Shown piece after piece: positions 1-9,129 of a stretch of DNA of 64,000 nucleotides (positions within the stretch are counted from its first letter, which is position 1; each line of letters opens with the position of its first letter). The notes beneath the pieces were generated by a model that was not told the DNA's origin, made no database searches, and worked only from the letters and a program-made list of their open reading frames with translations. The position numbers and the translations under genes were made by a program. Source of the stretch: Chitinophagaceae bacterium LGM1. GTDB lineage: Bacteria > Bacteroidota > Bacteroidia > Chitinophagales > Chitinophagaceae. The stretch lies in NCBI GenBank assembly GCA_018604165.1, contig CP075895.1, forward strand, positions 1,855,001 through 1,919,000, written 5' to 3'.

Positions 1-68
1 ACTCATTTATTACCTCAAAAAGAACTTTTTATTACTATTCCGTTACGCCTTTATCCCGTAAGGGAGCG

Positions 69-99
69 CAAAGATAAGCGGTGTATTCTACTTAACAAA
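69..99 (-). promoter_or_regulatory. Leftward promoter P2 (TTTG-N19-TATCTTTG)
   Basis: On the minus strand TTTG (99-96) is followed after 19 bases by TATCTTTG (76-69). This matches the Bacteroidota primary-sigma consensus TTTG-N19-21-TAnnTTTG. It fires toward the left window edge. A boxA-like GTTCTTT lies about 45 bases downstream. Confidence 0.65.
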
Positions 100-196
100 A
101 CTTCTTTCGAAATTAGTTATCCACACCATCCAACTCACCGTACTTTTCAAGGATTATTTTGCTGTAAAGAACTTACCGTTTTTGTGTAACGGGCTG

Positions 197-227
197 CAAA
201 GATAAGCAGCTTTTTGTTTCTGCCAAA
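197..227 (-). promoter_or_regulatory. Leftward promoter P1 (TTTG-N19-TATCTTTG)
   Basis: This is the second copy of the same arrangement: TTTG (227-224), 19 bases, TATCTTTG (204-197) on the minus strand, 128 bases upstream of the other copy. It is also followed by GTTCTTT, at 172-166. Tandem near-consensus promoters suggest a highly expressed leftward transcript. Confidence 0.65.
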
Positions 228-328
228 TAAAGTTTTGCAAACCCGAGTACCTGAAACACAGCGGCACTACTTCAACACCAGCATAACGGGCGTTTTCAGT
301 ACATTTACCTACACTTAAAAAACTGTGT

Positions 329-727
329 ATGAAGAATATATTGCTGGCTACACTACTGATAGCTGCTTGCCTGACAGGATGTAAAGAAACGGACTCTCAA
401 ATAAATATGGCTAATAATAAATTGATGCGCGATAGTGTTTTCAAGGTTATGCCTTATATAAGGCAAATAGAGATAGCTATATATGAGTCAAGCAGAGTGG
501 AAATAAAATGCGGCAGCAAAGAACTATTCAATGCTGATAAAGACATTAAACAAGCTGCAGCAGATGAATTGGCGAAAATCACCTATCATTTTTATAATAA
601 AAATAATTATTTAAGTAAGGGTACGGTAATCATCACACCTATCGAAGACAGGTTGTTTAACGACAACGACCCAAAAGAAGAATACGATATGCACCTGAAA
701 GAATTGGTGAAGGCTAACGAAAAATAG
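329..727 (+). CDS. Small hypothetical lipoprotein
   Basis: The product is a 132-residue protein of unknown function. Residues 1-18 form a lipoprotein signal peptide with a lipobox LTGC (Cys18), so the mature protein should be lipid-anchored in the envelope. The rest is charged and lysine-rich, with no motif I recognise. The gene stands alone and is followed by a hairpin terminator at 757-792. No function can be assigned; the call as a real gene rests on the signal peptide, its position and the terminator. Confidence 0.75.
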   Translation: MKNILLATLLIAACLTGCKETDSQINMANNKLMRDSVFKVMPYIRQIEIAIYESSRVEIKCGSKELFNADKDIKQAAADELAKITYHFYNKNNYLSKGTVIITPIEDRLFNDNDPKEEYDMHLKELVKANEK

Positions 728-756
728 CTTTAGCATTACTATAACATAATAGCATT

Positions 757-792
757 AAACCCTTGGGGTATAAATAACTCTAAGGGTTTTAT
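757..792 (+). terminator. Hairpin terminator after the small lipoprotein gene
   Basis: AAACCCTT (757-764) pairs with AAGGGTTT (782-789), followed by a short T-rich stretch. It lies 30 bases after the lipoprotein stop codon and just before the beta-barrel receptor gene. Confidence 0.6.
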
Positions 793-803
793 TATACCAA
801 CCA

Positions 804-1394
804 ATGAACGTAAAGACAATAATAGTAGCTACAGCAATAGTATGTATGGCACAAATTGCCAAGGCGCAACCATACAGCATTGCAGGCAAGGTAGCTGATG
901 CCAAAGACCAAACACCCCTGACTGGTGTAACAGTAACCGTAGCCCCCATAACAGATACCGCAAAGAAGACAGGCAGCGTTACAGACCCCGATGGCAACTT
1001 TAGTATAGAGAACCTGAACGCAGGTAAGTATCTACTGAAAATAAGCTACATAGGCTTTGAGCCTTATACCCGTATGCTGAACATGACAAGCAATACCAAC
1101 ATCGGTACAATAGGCCTGAAAGCCAATAGCTCGGCTTTAAAAAATGTAACAGTAACAGAAAAGCAAAAACGTGTGGAGCAATTGGGCGATACTACCCAAT
1201 TCAACGCGAATGCTTATAAAACCAACCCCGATGCTAATACAGACGACCTGCTGCAAAAAATGCCCGGTGTAACTACAGAGCAAGGTAAACTGAAAGTAAA
1301 CGGTGAAGAAGTAAAACAGGTATTGGTAGATGGCAAACCTTTTTTTGGCGATGACCCTGCTGCGGCCATTAAAACCTGCCAGCCGAAGTGGTAG
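804..1394 (+). pseudogene. N-terminal part of a frameshifted outer-membrane beta-barrel protein
   Basis: This codes for the first 190 or so residues of a TonB-receptor-like protein: a signal peptide (about 1-21, ending AKA-Q), a carboxypeptidase-regulatory-like domain (about 26-110, with the DPDGNFSIENL and YIGFEPY segments), then the start of a plug-like domain (LLQKMPGVTTEQGKLKVNGE, VLVDGKPFFGDDP). The frame breaks after DPAAAIK: the family sequence continues as NLPAEVVDKIQVFD, and that is exactly what the next frame encodes. One A appears to be missing in the run at 1371-1374. The rest of the protein is read in the frame of 1388-3610. The cause may be a real mutation or a sequencing or assembly error. 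Confidence 0.85.
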
Positions 1395-3610
1395 ATAAAA
1401 TACAAGTGTTTGACAGGCTGAGTGAACAGGCACAGTTTACAGGCTTTGACGATGGCAACGCGCAAAAGACCATCAATATCATAACACGTAGCGGCAAGAA
1501 CAACGGGCAGTTTGGTAAAGTATATGCAGGCTATGGTACAGACGGGCGATACACGGCTGGTGGTAACGTCAACCTTTTTAAAGGCAACAGGCGTATATCA
1601 ATACTTGCATTATCCAACAACATCAACGAGCAAAACTTTTCTACCGAAGACCTTGTAGGCGCATTGGGTAGTAGCAGTGGACAGGGACGTGGTGGGTTTC
1701 AACGTCCAGCTGGTATGCGTGGCGGTGGCAACCGTGGTGGTGGTATGGGTGGTAGTAATGACATGAGCAATTTTTTGGTAAACCAGCAAGGTGGTATAAC
1801 AGGCACACACGCATTGGGGCTGAACTATAGCGACAATTGGGGTAAGAAGATAAAAGTTAGTGGTAGTTATTTTTTCAACGCTACAGACAATGTAAACACT
1901 ACTACCCTAAGCCGTACCTACCTGACGGCGCAGGATAATAGCCTTGTATATAACGAAACATCTGCTGCCGACAATAAGAACCAGAACCATCGCTTGAATA
2001 TGCGATTGGAATATGACATAGATTCATCTAACAGTATAGTGCTGACACCGCGTGTAAGCCTGCAATTGAATGATAACACCAACACGCTTGCGGGTGCTAA
2101 TACCCTACCCACAGGTTTGTCTTTTGGCAATACTAATACTACCACAACAGCAGATAATACAGCACTTAACTTTGGCAATAACCTGCTATACCGCCACAAG
2201 TTTGCCAAACGCGGGCGCACTATATCTTTCAACATAAACACACAGATAAACAACCGTGATGGTGATGGGACTAACTATGCCAACTACCGCTTGCCAACAG
2301 ACACTACCCTGCTCGACCAGCAATATACCCTTACCACACGTGGTTATACTATTGCTCCATCACTTAACTACACCGAACCTATTGGCAAAAACGGACAATT
2401 GCAAGCCAACTATTCGCCCAGCTACACAAAAAACGAGGCAGACAAACAGACCAATAACCTGAATATTGCAGCCAATACCTATACCGACTTTGATACGCTG
2501 TTGAGTAACACCTACGACAACATCAGCATACGCCACCGTGGCGGGCTTGCATACAGATACAATGATAAGAAGCAGACCATCAATATAGGTGCAGATGCAC
2601 AATACACTACGCTGGATGGTACACAGTATTTCCCTACGGCTTTCAGTACCGATAAGCAGTTTACTAATATACTGCCCAATGCCATGTACAACTACCGCTT
2701 TAACACCAGTACCAACCTGCGCATCATGTACCGTACCAATACAGATATACCCGGCATCAGCCAATTGCAAAACGTGGTGGACATCAGTAACCCATTGCTA
2801 TTGAAAACAGGTAACCCCAACCTGCAACAATCTTACAATCATAGATTAGTAACACGCTTTGGTGGTGTGAATCCAAAATCGGCCACCAGCTTTTTTGTAT
2901 TTATAACAGGCAGTGCTACCAGCAACTATATAGGCAACGCCACTTTTATACCACGTGCCGATACGGTGATAAACAACTTCAGCGTAGCACGTGGCAGCCA
3001 AATATCACTACCTGTAAACCTCGATGGTTATTATGAGGGCAGAACATTTGCTACTTATGGCTTGCCTGTGGGTTTTATTAAAAGCAATGTAAACTTCAAT
3101 GCCGGGCTTAGCTATGTACGCACACCAGCCATCATCAACAATCAACTGAACTATAATAACAACTATGGCATAACGGGCGGTGTAACCATCGGCAGCAATA
3201 TCAGCGAGAACCTTGACTTTACTGTGGGCTATACAGGTAGCTACAACAAGGGCATCAATACACTGCAAACACAAACCGACAACAGCTACTACAACCAAAC
3301 TACGACACTACGCTTCAACTGGCTGCCGTGGAAACGGGTGGTGTTGAATACCAATGTAACGCACACATTATATACAGGGCTTGGTGCAGGCTTTAATCAA
3401 AACTTCGTGCTATGGAATGCAGGCGCGGGTTATAAATTCCTGAAAGACCGTTCGCTGGATGTAAGGCTCACCGCGTTCGACCTGCTGAACCAAAACACAG
3501 CCGTTACCCGCAATATTACAGACACCTATATTGAAGACAGCAATACCAATGTATTGACCCAATACTTTATGCTGAATGTTACCTATACTTTGAGGAAGTT
3601 TAAAGGGTAA
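1388..3610 (+). pseudogene. C-terminal beta-barrel part of the frameshifted receptor (OMP_b-brl_3 type)
   Basis: This is the downstream frame of the same gene. It opens with VDKIQVFDRLSEQAQFTGFDDGNAQKTINI, split here as VDKIQVFDRLSEQ and AQFTGFDDGNAQKTINI, the conserved junction of the family. A glycine-rich linker follows (GGGNRGGGMGG), then about 600 residues of alternating aromatic/polar strands typical of an outer-membrane beta-barrel, ending in FMLNVTYTLRKFKG. With the upstream part the intact product would be about 935 residues, a normal length. The codon at 1388 is only the first ATG in this frame and is probably not a natural start. Members of the family act in uptake or export across the outer membrane; the substrate is unknown. 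Confidence 0.8.
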
Positions 3611-3613
3611 AGC

Positions 3614-3643
3614 CTCTTATGTAGCATACTCTTATGTAGCATA
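3614..3643. repeat. Perfect 15-bp tandem duplication
   Basis: CTCTTATGTAGCATA occurs twice head to tail (3614-3628 and 3629-3643), immediately after the stop codon of the receptor gene. It looks like a recent slippage event. Confidence 0.9.
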
Positions 3644-3711
3644 AAAAAGCAATTCATATACAACAAAAACACAATGCATTATTAATGCTATTAGTTTCGT
3701 AGTTTAGAGAT

Positions 3712-3719
3712 TACCTTTG
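3712..3719 (+). promoter_or_regulatory. -7 element TACCTTTG of the E1 gene
   Basis: A perfect TAnnTTTG element lies 28 bases before the E1 start codon. The upstream -33 half is weak (TTAG/TTTC around 3691-3698). Confidence 0.5.
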
Positions 3720-3746
3720 TACATACTTATATTATAGCTACCGATT

Positions 3747-6143
3747 ATGCTGCAAGAAGCTACATCTACACAAACAGAAAGATTATCGTTCGACGAGTTT
3801 AAGCTGGGCGTACTGGAAGATTATCATCTTGCCATTGCCAGTCGTGAGGCCAGCCTGATAGGCAGAAGAGAAGTGCTGACTGGCAAAGCCAAATTCGGCA
3901 TCTTCGGCGATGGTAAAGAACTCGCGCAGATAGCTGTATCTAAATGTATGCAGCCTGGCGATATACGCAGTGGTTACTACCGCGACCAAACCCTGATGTT
4001 TGCTACAGGGATGAGTGATATTGAAAAATTCTTTGCACAGCTATACGCCAACCCCGACTTAGATAACGAACCATCTACCGCTGGCCGTATGATGAACGGG
4101 CATTATGGTACACGCTGGCTGGATGCCAATGGTGATTGGGTGGACCTTACACAAGACATTCACTCATCCAGCGATATATCGCCCACGGCAGGGCAAATGG
4201 TACGTGCATTAGGGTTAGCTTTTGCATCCAAATGTTACCGCAATATTCAGGAATTACAGACAGGCTTTGAGAAGTTTACACGCAATGGTAATGAAGTAAT
4301 ATTCTGTACCATTGGCGATGCATCTACATCTGAAGGGCTGTTTTGGGAAACGGTAAACGCAGCAGGTGTATTGCGTGTGCCGATGGCTATATTCGTATGG
4401 GACGATGGATATGGTATATCCGTACCACGTAAATACCAGACAACGAAAAACTCCATCTCCGAAGCCCTTTCAGGTATGCAGTGGGACGAAGCTACCGGCG
4501 GTTTAAACATATACCGAGTAAAAGGTTGGGACTATGCAGGTATGCTGGATACGGTACAGAAAGGCATAGCCCGTGTGCGCGAAACACACATCCCTGCCAT
4601 ATTCCACGTACAGGAAGTAACACAGCCGCAAGGGCACTCCACATCCGGCAGTCATGAGCGTTACAAAAGCAAAGAAAGACTGGAATGGGAAAAAGAATGG
4701 GATTGTATTACAAAGCTTCGCGACTTCATCCTTGAAAATGAAATAGCTGCCGAAGAAGAGATACTGCGCATAGAAGATGATGCCAAGCAACAGGCACGCG
4801 ATGCTAAACAACGCGCTTGGGATAATTTCATCAATCCCATTAAAGAACAGATACAACAGGCTACGCACCTGTGCAATCAGGTAGTGTACGAAGGTGGCCC
4901 TACGGCTGCTATGATAGCCGAGATGGTAACAAAGCTCAACAGCATTCGCGAGCCCATCCGCAAAGATGTGATGCAAACTGTGCGCCGTATTCTTACACTC
5001 TGTAGTGGCAATAGCGAAGCAGTGCGTGGGTTACGAAATTTTTACGATTACCTGCAACAAGACAATAGAGATAAATTCTCATCTCACCTGCACAGCGAAA
5101 GCCGCCACAGTGCCATGAAGGTAACAGAAGTACCGGCCGTATATATGCCCGATGCACCACAATTAAACGGTTACGAAATACTCAACAAATTCTTCGACCA
5201 TACATTTGCCACCAACCCTGCCGTTGTTGCTTTTGGAGAGGACCTCGGTAAGATAGGTGACGTGAATCAGGGTTTTGCAGGCTTGCAGGAAAAATATGGT
5301 GAAGGCAGAATATTTGATGTAGGCATACGCGAGGCTACAATTATAGGGCAAGGCTTAGGCATGGCTATGCGCGGTTTGCGCCCTATAGCAGAAATACAAT
5401 ATCTTGACTATTTATTGTACGGTCTGCAACCATTGAGCGATGATGTGGCTACCATGCTATACCGTACCAAAGGCGGGCAAAAATGCCCGTTGATAGTACG
5501 TACACGCGGACACAGGTTGGAAGGTATATGGCACAGTGGCTCACCCATTGGCATGATATTGAACAGCATACGCGGCATGTATCTTTGTGTGCCTCGTAAC
5601 ATGACACAGGCTGCAGGTATGTATAACACACTGTTGCAAAGTGATGAGCCGGGTATAGTAATAGAATGCCTGAACGGTTATCGCTTGAAAGAGAATGTGC
5701 CAGCCAATCTATCTACCTACACCGTACCATTTGGTGTACCTGAGGTGATACGTTATGGTACGGATATTACTATCGTATCGTATGGTTCTACACTCCGTGT
5801 TATTGAAGAAGCAATAGTAAATTACTTAGAGCCTGCAGGTATTAGTTGCGAGGTGGTGGATGTGCGTACACTCCTGCCTTTCGACGTGAATAATATGATA
5901 CTGGAATCGTTGAAAAAAACAAACCGTATAGTGTTTGTTGACGAAGATGTACCGGGTGGTGCCAGTGCCTTTATGTTCCAGCAAGTGATGGAAAAGCAAG
6001 GCGGTTATCGATGGTTGGATGTTGCACCACGTACTATAACTGCGCAGGCACACCGCCCTGCTTATGCAACTGATGGCGACTACTTCTCTAAACCAAATGC
6101 GGAAGATATAGCAGCTATCATTGAAGAAATGATGGCAGAATAA
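3747..6143 (+). CDS. Fused 2-oxoacid dehydrogenase E1 component, alpha and beta subunits
   Basis: This thiamine-diphosphate-dependent decarboxylase component of a branched-chain 2-oxoacid or pyruvate-type dehydrogenase complex has 798 residues. Alpha part, about 20-440: the ThDP motif runs from GDASTSEG near residue 190 to WDDGYGISVP near 222. Beta part, from about 470: FGEDLGKIGDVNQGF, then IAEIQYLDYLLYG, and a transketolase C-terminal domain (ITIVSYGSTL, VDVRTLLPFD). Both subunits are in one chain, a form common in Bacteroidota. The gene is monocistronic here, with no E2 or E3 beside it, so the exact substrate cannot be read from context. Its own promoter and a strong terminator frame it. 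Confidence 0.9.
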   Translation: MLQEATSTQTERLSFDEFKLGVLEDYHLAIASREASLIGRREVLTGKAKFGIFGDGKELAQIAVSKCMQPGDIRSGYYRDQTLMFATGMSDIEKFFAQLYANPDLDNEPSTAGRMMNGHYGTRWLDANGDWVDLTQDIHSSSDISPTAGQMVRALGLAFASKCYRNIQELQTGFEKFTRNGNEVIFCTIGDASTSEGLFWETVNAAGVLRVPMAIFVWDDGYGISVPRKYQTTKNSISEALSGMQWDEATGGLNIYRVKGWDYAGMLDTVQKGIARVRETHIPAIFHVQEVTQPQGHSTSGSHERYKSKERLEWEKEWDCITKLRDFILENEIAAEEEILRIEDDAKQQARDAKQRAWDNFINPIKEQIQQATHLCNQVVYEGGPTAAMIAEMVTKLNSIREPIRKDVMQTVRRILTLCSGNSEAVRGLRNFYDYLQQDNRDKFSSHLHSESRHSAMKVTEVPAVYMPDAPQLNGYEILNKFFDHTFATNPAVVAFGEDLGKIGDVNQGFAGLQEKYGEGRIFDVGIREATIIGQGLGMAMRGLRPIAEIQYLDYLLYGLQPLSDDVATMLYRTKGGQKCPLIVRTRGHRLEGIWHSGSPIGMILNSIRGMYLCVPRNMTQAAGMYNTLLQSDEPGIVIECLNGYRLKENVPANLSTYTVPFGVPEVIRYGTDITIVSYGSTLRVIEEAIVNYLEPAGISCEVVDVRTLLPFDVNNMILESLKKTNRIVFVDEDVPGGASAFMFQQVMEKQGGYRWLDVAPRTITAQAHRPAYATDGDYFSKPNAEDIAAIIEEMMAE

Positions 6144-6177
6144 TTGAACAACCTATAATTTCAATAAGTAAGAAATT

Positions 6178-6202
6178 GCACCTCTGTATGAGGTGCTTTT
6201 TT
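6178..6202. terminator. Bidirectional terminator between E1 and the glycosylase
   Basis: GCACCTC (6178-6184) and GAGGTGC (6190-6196) form a 7-bp stem followed by six T. Flanking complementary AAGTAAG/CTTACTT extends the fold. It serves the rightward E1 gene and probably also the leftward glycosylase gene that ends here. Confidence 0.8.
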
Positions 6203-6791
6203 ATAACTTACTTACAAACATGCTCCCCTTTATATAAAACCTGTACGGTAGCAGTGCGTCTTCTTTGGCATAGTCAACCCCAATGCGTGTAGTGGCAGTA
6301 ATCTGTGCTACATCTATACCATCATCGTGCAATGTTATTATACCTTTACTCAGCGATAAGCCTGTGTGCGATGTATGTATGCCCAATGCCATGCTCATAG
6401 CACCCGGGCCTGCTGTAAGTTGGGTTTGTAGTGTTGCTTTCTTTCGGCGATGCAACATGGTATCAATACCTTTTAGTGGTTCTATAGCTCGTATCAGTAC
6501 GGCATGGGGTATGCCTTGTACATTCGTTACTACATTGAAAAGATGGTGTATGCCATAACAGAGATATACATACGCTACCCCGCCTCTTGCATACATCACT
6601 TCAGTACGATTTGTATGCTTACCACCATAAGCATGAGAAGCTTTATCTGTAACGCCTGCGTACGCCTCTGTTTCGGTAATGATACCAGATGCGGTAATAC
6701 CATCTATCTTAGTAACAATCACTTTCCCCAACAGGTCTTTAGCTACCTGCACCACATCTTCGCGTATATAAAAAGATGACGGGAGTATCAT
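6201..6791 (-). CDS. DNA-3-methyladenine glycosylase (AAG/MPG family)
   Basis: This base-excision-repair enzyme of the eukaryotic AAG type removes alkylated purines from DNA. It has about 196 residues, the usual length. Visible motifs are LLGKVIVTK, then GIITETEAY carrying the catalytic glutamate, ASHAYGGKHTNRTEVMY, the DNA-intercalating loop region GVAYVYLCYG, HHLFNVVT, VLIRAIEP and LTAGPGAMSMALGI. I chose the ATG at 6791 because a -7 element TACCTTTA lies at 6803-6796, so the ATG seven codons further upstream (6812) would be outside the transcript. It stands alone, convergent with the E1 gene. Confidence 0.93.
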   Translation of the reverse strand: MILPSSFYIREDVVQVAKDLLGKVIVTKIDGITASGIITETEAYAGVTDKASHAYGGKHTNRTEVMYARGGVAYVYLCYGIHHLFNVVTNVQGIPHAVLIRAIEPLKGIDTMLHRRKKATLQTQLTAGPGAMSMALGIHTSHTGLSLSKGIITLHDDGIDVAQITATTRIGVDYAKEDALLPYRFYIKGSMFVSKL

Positions 6792-6840
6792 GATGTAAAG
6801 GTAGAAATACATTTCTCAAACATTACCGTATTTTAGCAAC

Positions 6841-7542
6841 ATGAGTAAGGGCATACTATACCTGATACCGATACCCATAGCAGAGGGTGCGTTGCATACG
6901 CTGCCTGCAGAGGTATATACACATACTGCTGCGTTGCAATACTATTTTGCAGAGAACATCCGCACAGCAAGGCGTTTCCTAAAATCGTTGCACAAAGATT
7001 TGGTGATAGACGACATACACTTCTCTGAAATAGACAAACATAATGGTGCAGACACTACATTGCTTAAAAAATGGCTGAACGATGGTAAGCATGTAGGCGT
7101 AATGAGCGAGGCTGGTTGCCCCGGTATTGCAGACCCCGGTGCGGTGCTGGCAGGCATAGCGCACAACTTGGGTGCTACTGTAATACCCCTAACAGGGCCA
7201 TCTTCTATCATACTATCGCTCATGGCATCGGGGCTCAACGGACAATCATTTGCTTTTAATGGCTATCTGCCTATTAAAGAACCTGCCCGCAGCCAACAAC
7301 TAAAGGCATTAGAAGCCGCATCGAAGAAAGATAACCAAACACAAATATTTATAGAAACCCCTTATCGCAACAATCAGTTGCTTGATGAGGTATTAAAGCA
7401 TTGTCAGAATAATACAAAGCTGTGCATTGCCGTCAATGTAACGGGTGCAGATAGTTTCATTAAAACAAAAACCATTACCGAATGGAAACAACAAAAGCCC
7501 GAACTGCCTAAAGCACCTGCCGTGTTTTTGCTGCTGGCTTAG
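6841..7542 (+). CDS. RsmI-like SAM-dependent methyltransferase (tetrapyrrole methylase fold)
   Basis: A 233-residue protein of the SAM-dependent tetrapyrrole methylase superfamily, related to RsmI, which 2'-O-methylates C1402 of 16S rRNA. Visible are the N-terminal GILYLIPIPI strand, the conserved VGVMSEAGCPGIADPGA loop (about 86-102, close to the RsmI signature), VIPLTGPSSIILSLMASGL and the region IFIETPYRNNQLL. It is shorter than canonical RsmI (about 280) and has a divergent N-terminus, so it may be the second Bacteroidota RsmI-type paralogue with another target. Its stop codon overlaps the stop of the convergent gene by 4 bases (7539-7542). Confidence 0.85.
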   Translation: MSKGILYLIPIPIAEGALHTLPAEVYTHTAALQYYFAENIRTARRFLKSLHKDLVIDDIHFSEIDKHNGADTTLLKKWLNDGKHVGVMSEAGCPGIADPGAVLAGIAHNLGATVIPLTGPSSIILSLMASGLNGQSFAFNGYLPIKEPARSQQLKALEAASKKDNQTQIFIETPYRNNQLLDEVLKHCQNNTKLCIAVNVTGADSFIKTKTITEWKQQKPELPKAPAVFLLLA

Positions 7543-7940
7543 TAGATGGCGTTTTCTACTTTCTCAATCCTGTCCACCACATACTGCCCTTTCTCTGCAT
7601 TTTGTTTGTTGTAATTCTCGCCACGCCAAGGCAGGGTTTTACGGTATTGTATATAGTGTAGTCTTACAATCTTACCCAAACAGTTTTCAAGGCTGTCTGC
7701 TATTTGCGGGTCGTCCACGCTAAAGTAATAGTATTGAGAATTGATAGCTGCCCCACGTTGGCCAAAACCTAACTGTATCATTTCGCCCTCGTAGGTTTTG
7801 AAGACATTACCCTTACGAGAGAATTTCTGTAAGACTCCTTCCCTACTACCCTCGCTATACGGGTTGTAGTAAAACCAATATACATATCCAGTGCCCAATA
7901 GCAGTATTACTAATATAGAAATAAAGGTAACCTTGCGCAT
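7539..7940 (-). CDS. Conserved hypothetical membrane-anchored protein
   Basis: About 133 residues from the ATG at 7940. A single N-terminal hydrophobic segment (FISILVILLLGTGYVYWFYY) is followed by NPYSEGSREGVLQKFSRKGNVFKTYEGEMIQLGF and a soluble domain ending in RIEKVENAIY. I recognise the pattern as a conserved Bacteroidota protein but know no function. It is probably anchored in the inner membrane with the domain outside. The gene lies downstream of the glycosyltransferase gene on the same strand, with a 50-base gap, and tail-to-tail with the RsmI-like gene. Confidence 0.7.
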   Translation of the reverse strand: MRKVTFISILVILLLGTGYVYWFYYNPYSEGSREGVLQKFSRKGNVFKTYEGEMIQLGFGQRGAAINSQYYYFSVDDPQIADSLENCLGKIVRLHYIQYRKTLPWRGENYNKQNAEKGQYVVDRIEKVENAIY

Positions 7941-7992
7941 AGTATCTATTTGCTTTAAAGTTAGTAAAAACAAGTAGTCTGTAATATGATAT

Positions 7993-9129
7993 TTACTTTA
8001 GTTTTCTGCCTTTCCATTTATACACGCCCACAAACCCCAACATACCTGCCGCTACTATATATAGTATATGCAATGGTTGCAGCAATGGAAAATATAGCAG
8101 ATCCTTACGCTTATTAAAAAACCTTGCCACAGGCAGCAAGTAGTATATTTCTACCTCTGTTTTCAGCAATAGCATGGCAGCAAACAGCAATAGATAATTT
8201 ACATTGAATATACCCACCACCCCTACTACTAACAGCAATACATTATACAAATACACTAACATCAATATTGCAGTCAATTTCTTGTCATCATACTTCCCCG
8301 ATTTGGAAGCCCAGCGTATGCGTTGTTGCAGAAAGCTACCCCAGTCGGGTTGTGGTGCAGTGTGTACAATAGCTGCTTCTGTTTTCAGGTAGCTGATGCT
8401 GGTAGGGTATGCGTAGCGCATCTTCATCATCAGCAGGTAGTCGTCGCCCGATGCCAAATGGTCTATACCTGTATATCCATCAACGGCATCGTAAGCAGTT
8501 CTGGTAAATGCAAGGTTTGCGCCATTGCTCATATTACCCAGCCCCAGTTTGTGCGATGCGGCTGTTATACCCTGCATACTCATAAAGTCGATCGACTGAA
8601 ATAATTGTACTATGCTACCATTGTTTGTAAAATCAACTGGGGCTACAATCATTACAGGTTTATCTCTTTCGTACAATGCTGCTATGTTTTTAAGCCATTG
8701 TTTGCCGGCTATGCAATCTGCATCGGTGGTTATTATCAATTCGCCCTTAGCAGTTGCTATACCAAGCGATAGTGCTTTCTTTTTATAGGCAATGGTTTCA
8801 TCCGTTACATGCCCTGCTAACTGTATGCAGCGGATATTAGATTGCTTGTAATTTTTTACAACGCCTGCTGTATTATCGGTAGAATGGTCGTCAATAACAA
8901 TTACTTCAAAAAGATGATTGGGGTATTCTTGAGCGAGTATGGCATCTATACACTTACCAATATTATCTTCTTCATTTCGTGCAGGCACTATGATGCTGAT
9001 ATGTGTTTGCGGTTGAGCATCATTACAGATAAACAAACGTTGCTCTTGCCATCCCTTACGATAAAGTAACATAAGCGTAGCATAGAGTAACGATAAAATG
9101 GATGATATGACAATAACCGCCAGCATCAT
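7993..9129 (-). CDS. Family 2 glycosyltransferase, membrane-bound
   Basis: A 378-residue processive-type GT-A glycosyltransferase. A hydrophobic N-terminus (1-22) is followed by ISIIVPARNEEDNIGKC, VIVIDDHSTDNT, the DxD-type TTDADC, SGDDYLLMMKM and the QxxRW motif (QQRIRW). Two to three transmembrane helices close the chain (about 285-370), ending in lysine/arginine-rich residues. It should transfer a sugar to a lipid or polysaccharide at the inner membrane. The start codon overlaps the stop of the upstream alpha/beta hydrolase gene (9126-9129), so the two form an operon. Confidence 0.88.
   Translation of the reverse strand: MMLAVIVISSILSLLYATLMLLYRKGWQEQRLFICNDAQPQTHISIIVPARNEEDNIGKCIDAILAQEYPNHLFEVIVIDDHSTDNTAGVVKNYKQSNIRCIQLAGHVTDETIAYKKKALSLGIATAKGELIITTDADCIAGKQWLKNIAALYERDKPVMIVAPVDFTNNGSIVQLFQSIDFMSMQGITAASHKLGLGNMSNGANLAFTRTAYDAVDGYTGIDHLASGDDYLLMMKMRYAYPTSISYLKTEAAIVHTAPQPDWGSFLQQRIRWASKSGKYDDKKLTAILMLVYLYNVLLLVVGVVGIFNVNYLLLFAAMLLLKTEVEIYYLLPVARFFNKRKDLLYFPLLQPLHILYIVAAGMLGFVGVYKWKGRKLK

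Larger units (their letters stand above)
1..328. other. Non-coding region with leftward promoters
   Basis: No convincing gene lies here. On the minus strand the stretch carries two promoter copies about 128 bases apart, each followed by the 7-mer GTTCTTT (complement at 19-25 and 166-172). A minus-strand ATG sits at 6-4, right at the window edge, so a leftward gene or RNA begins at or beyond the edge. The similarity between the two copies (TATCTTTGC, then a CGTTAC/CTTACGG-type hairpin, then AAGTTCTTT) suggests a duplicated promoter and leader unit. Confidence 0.6.
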
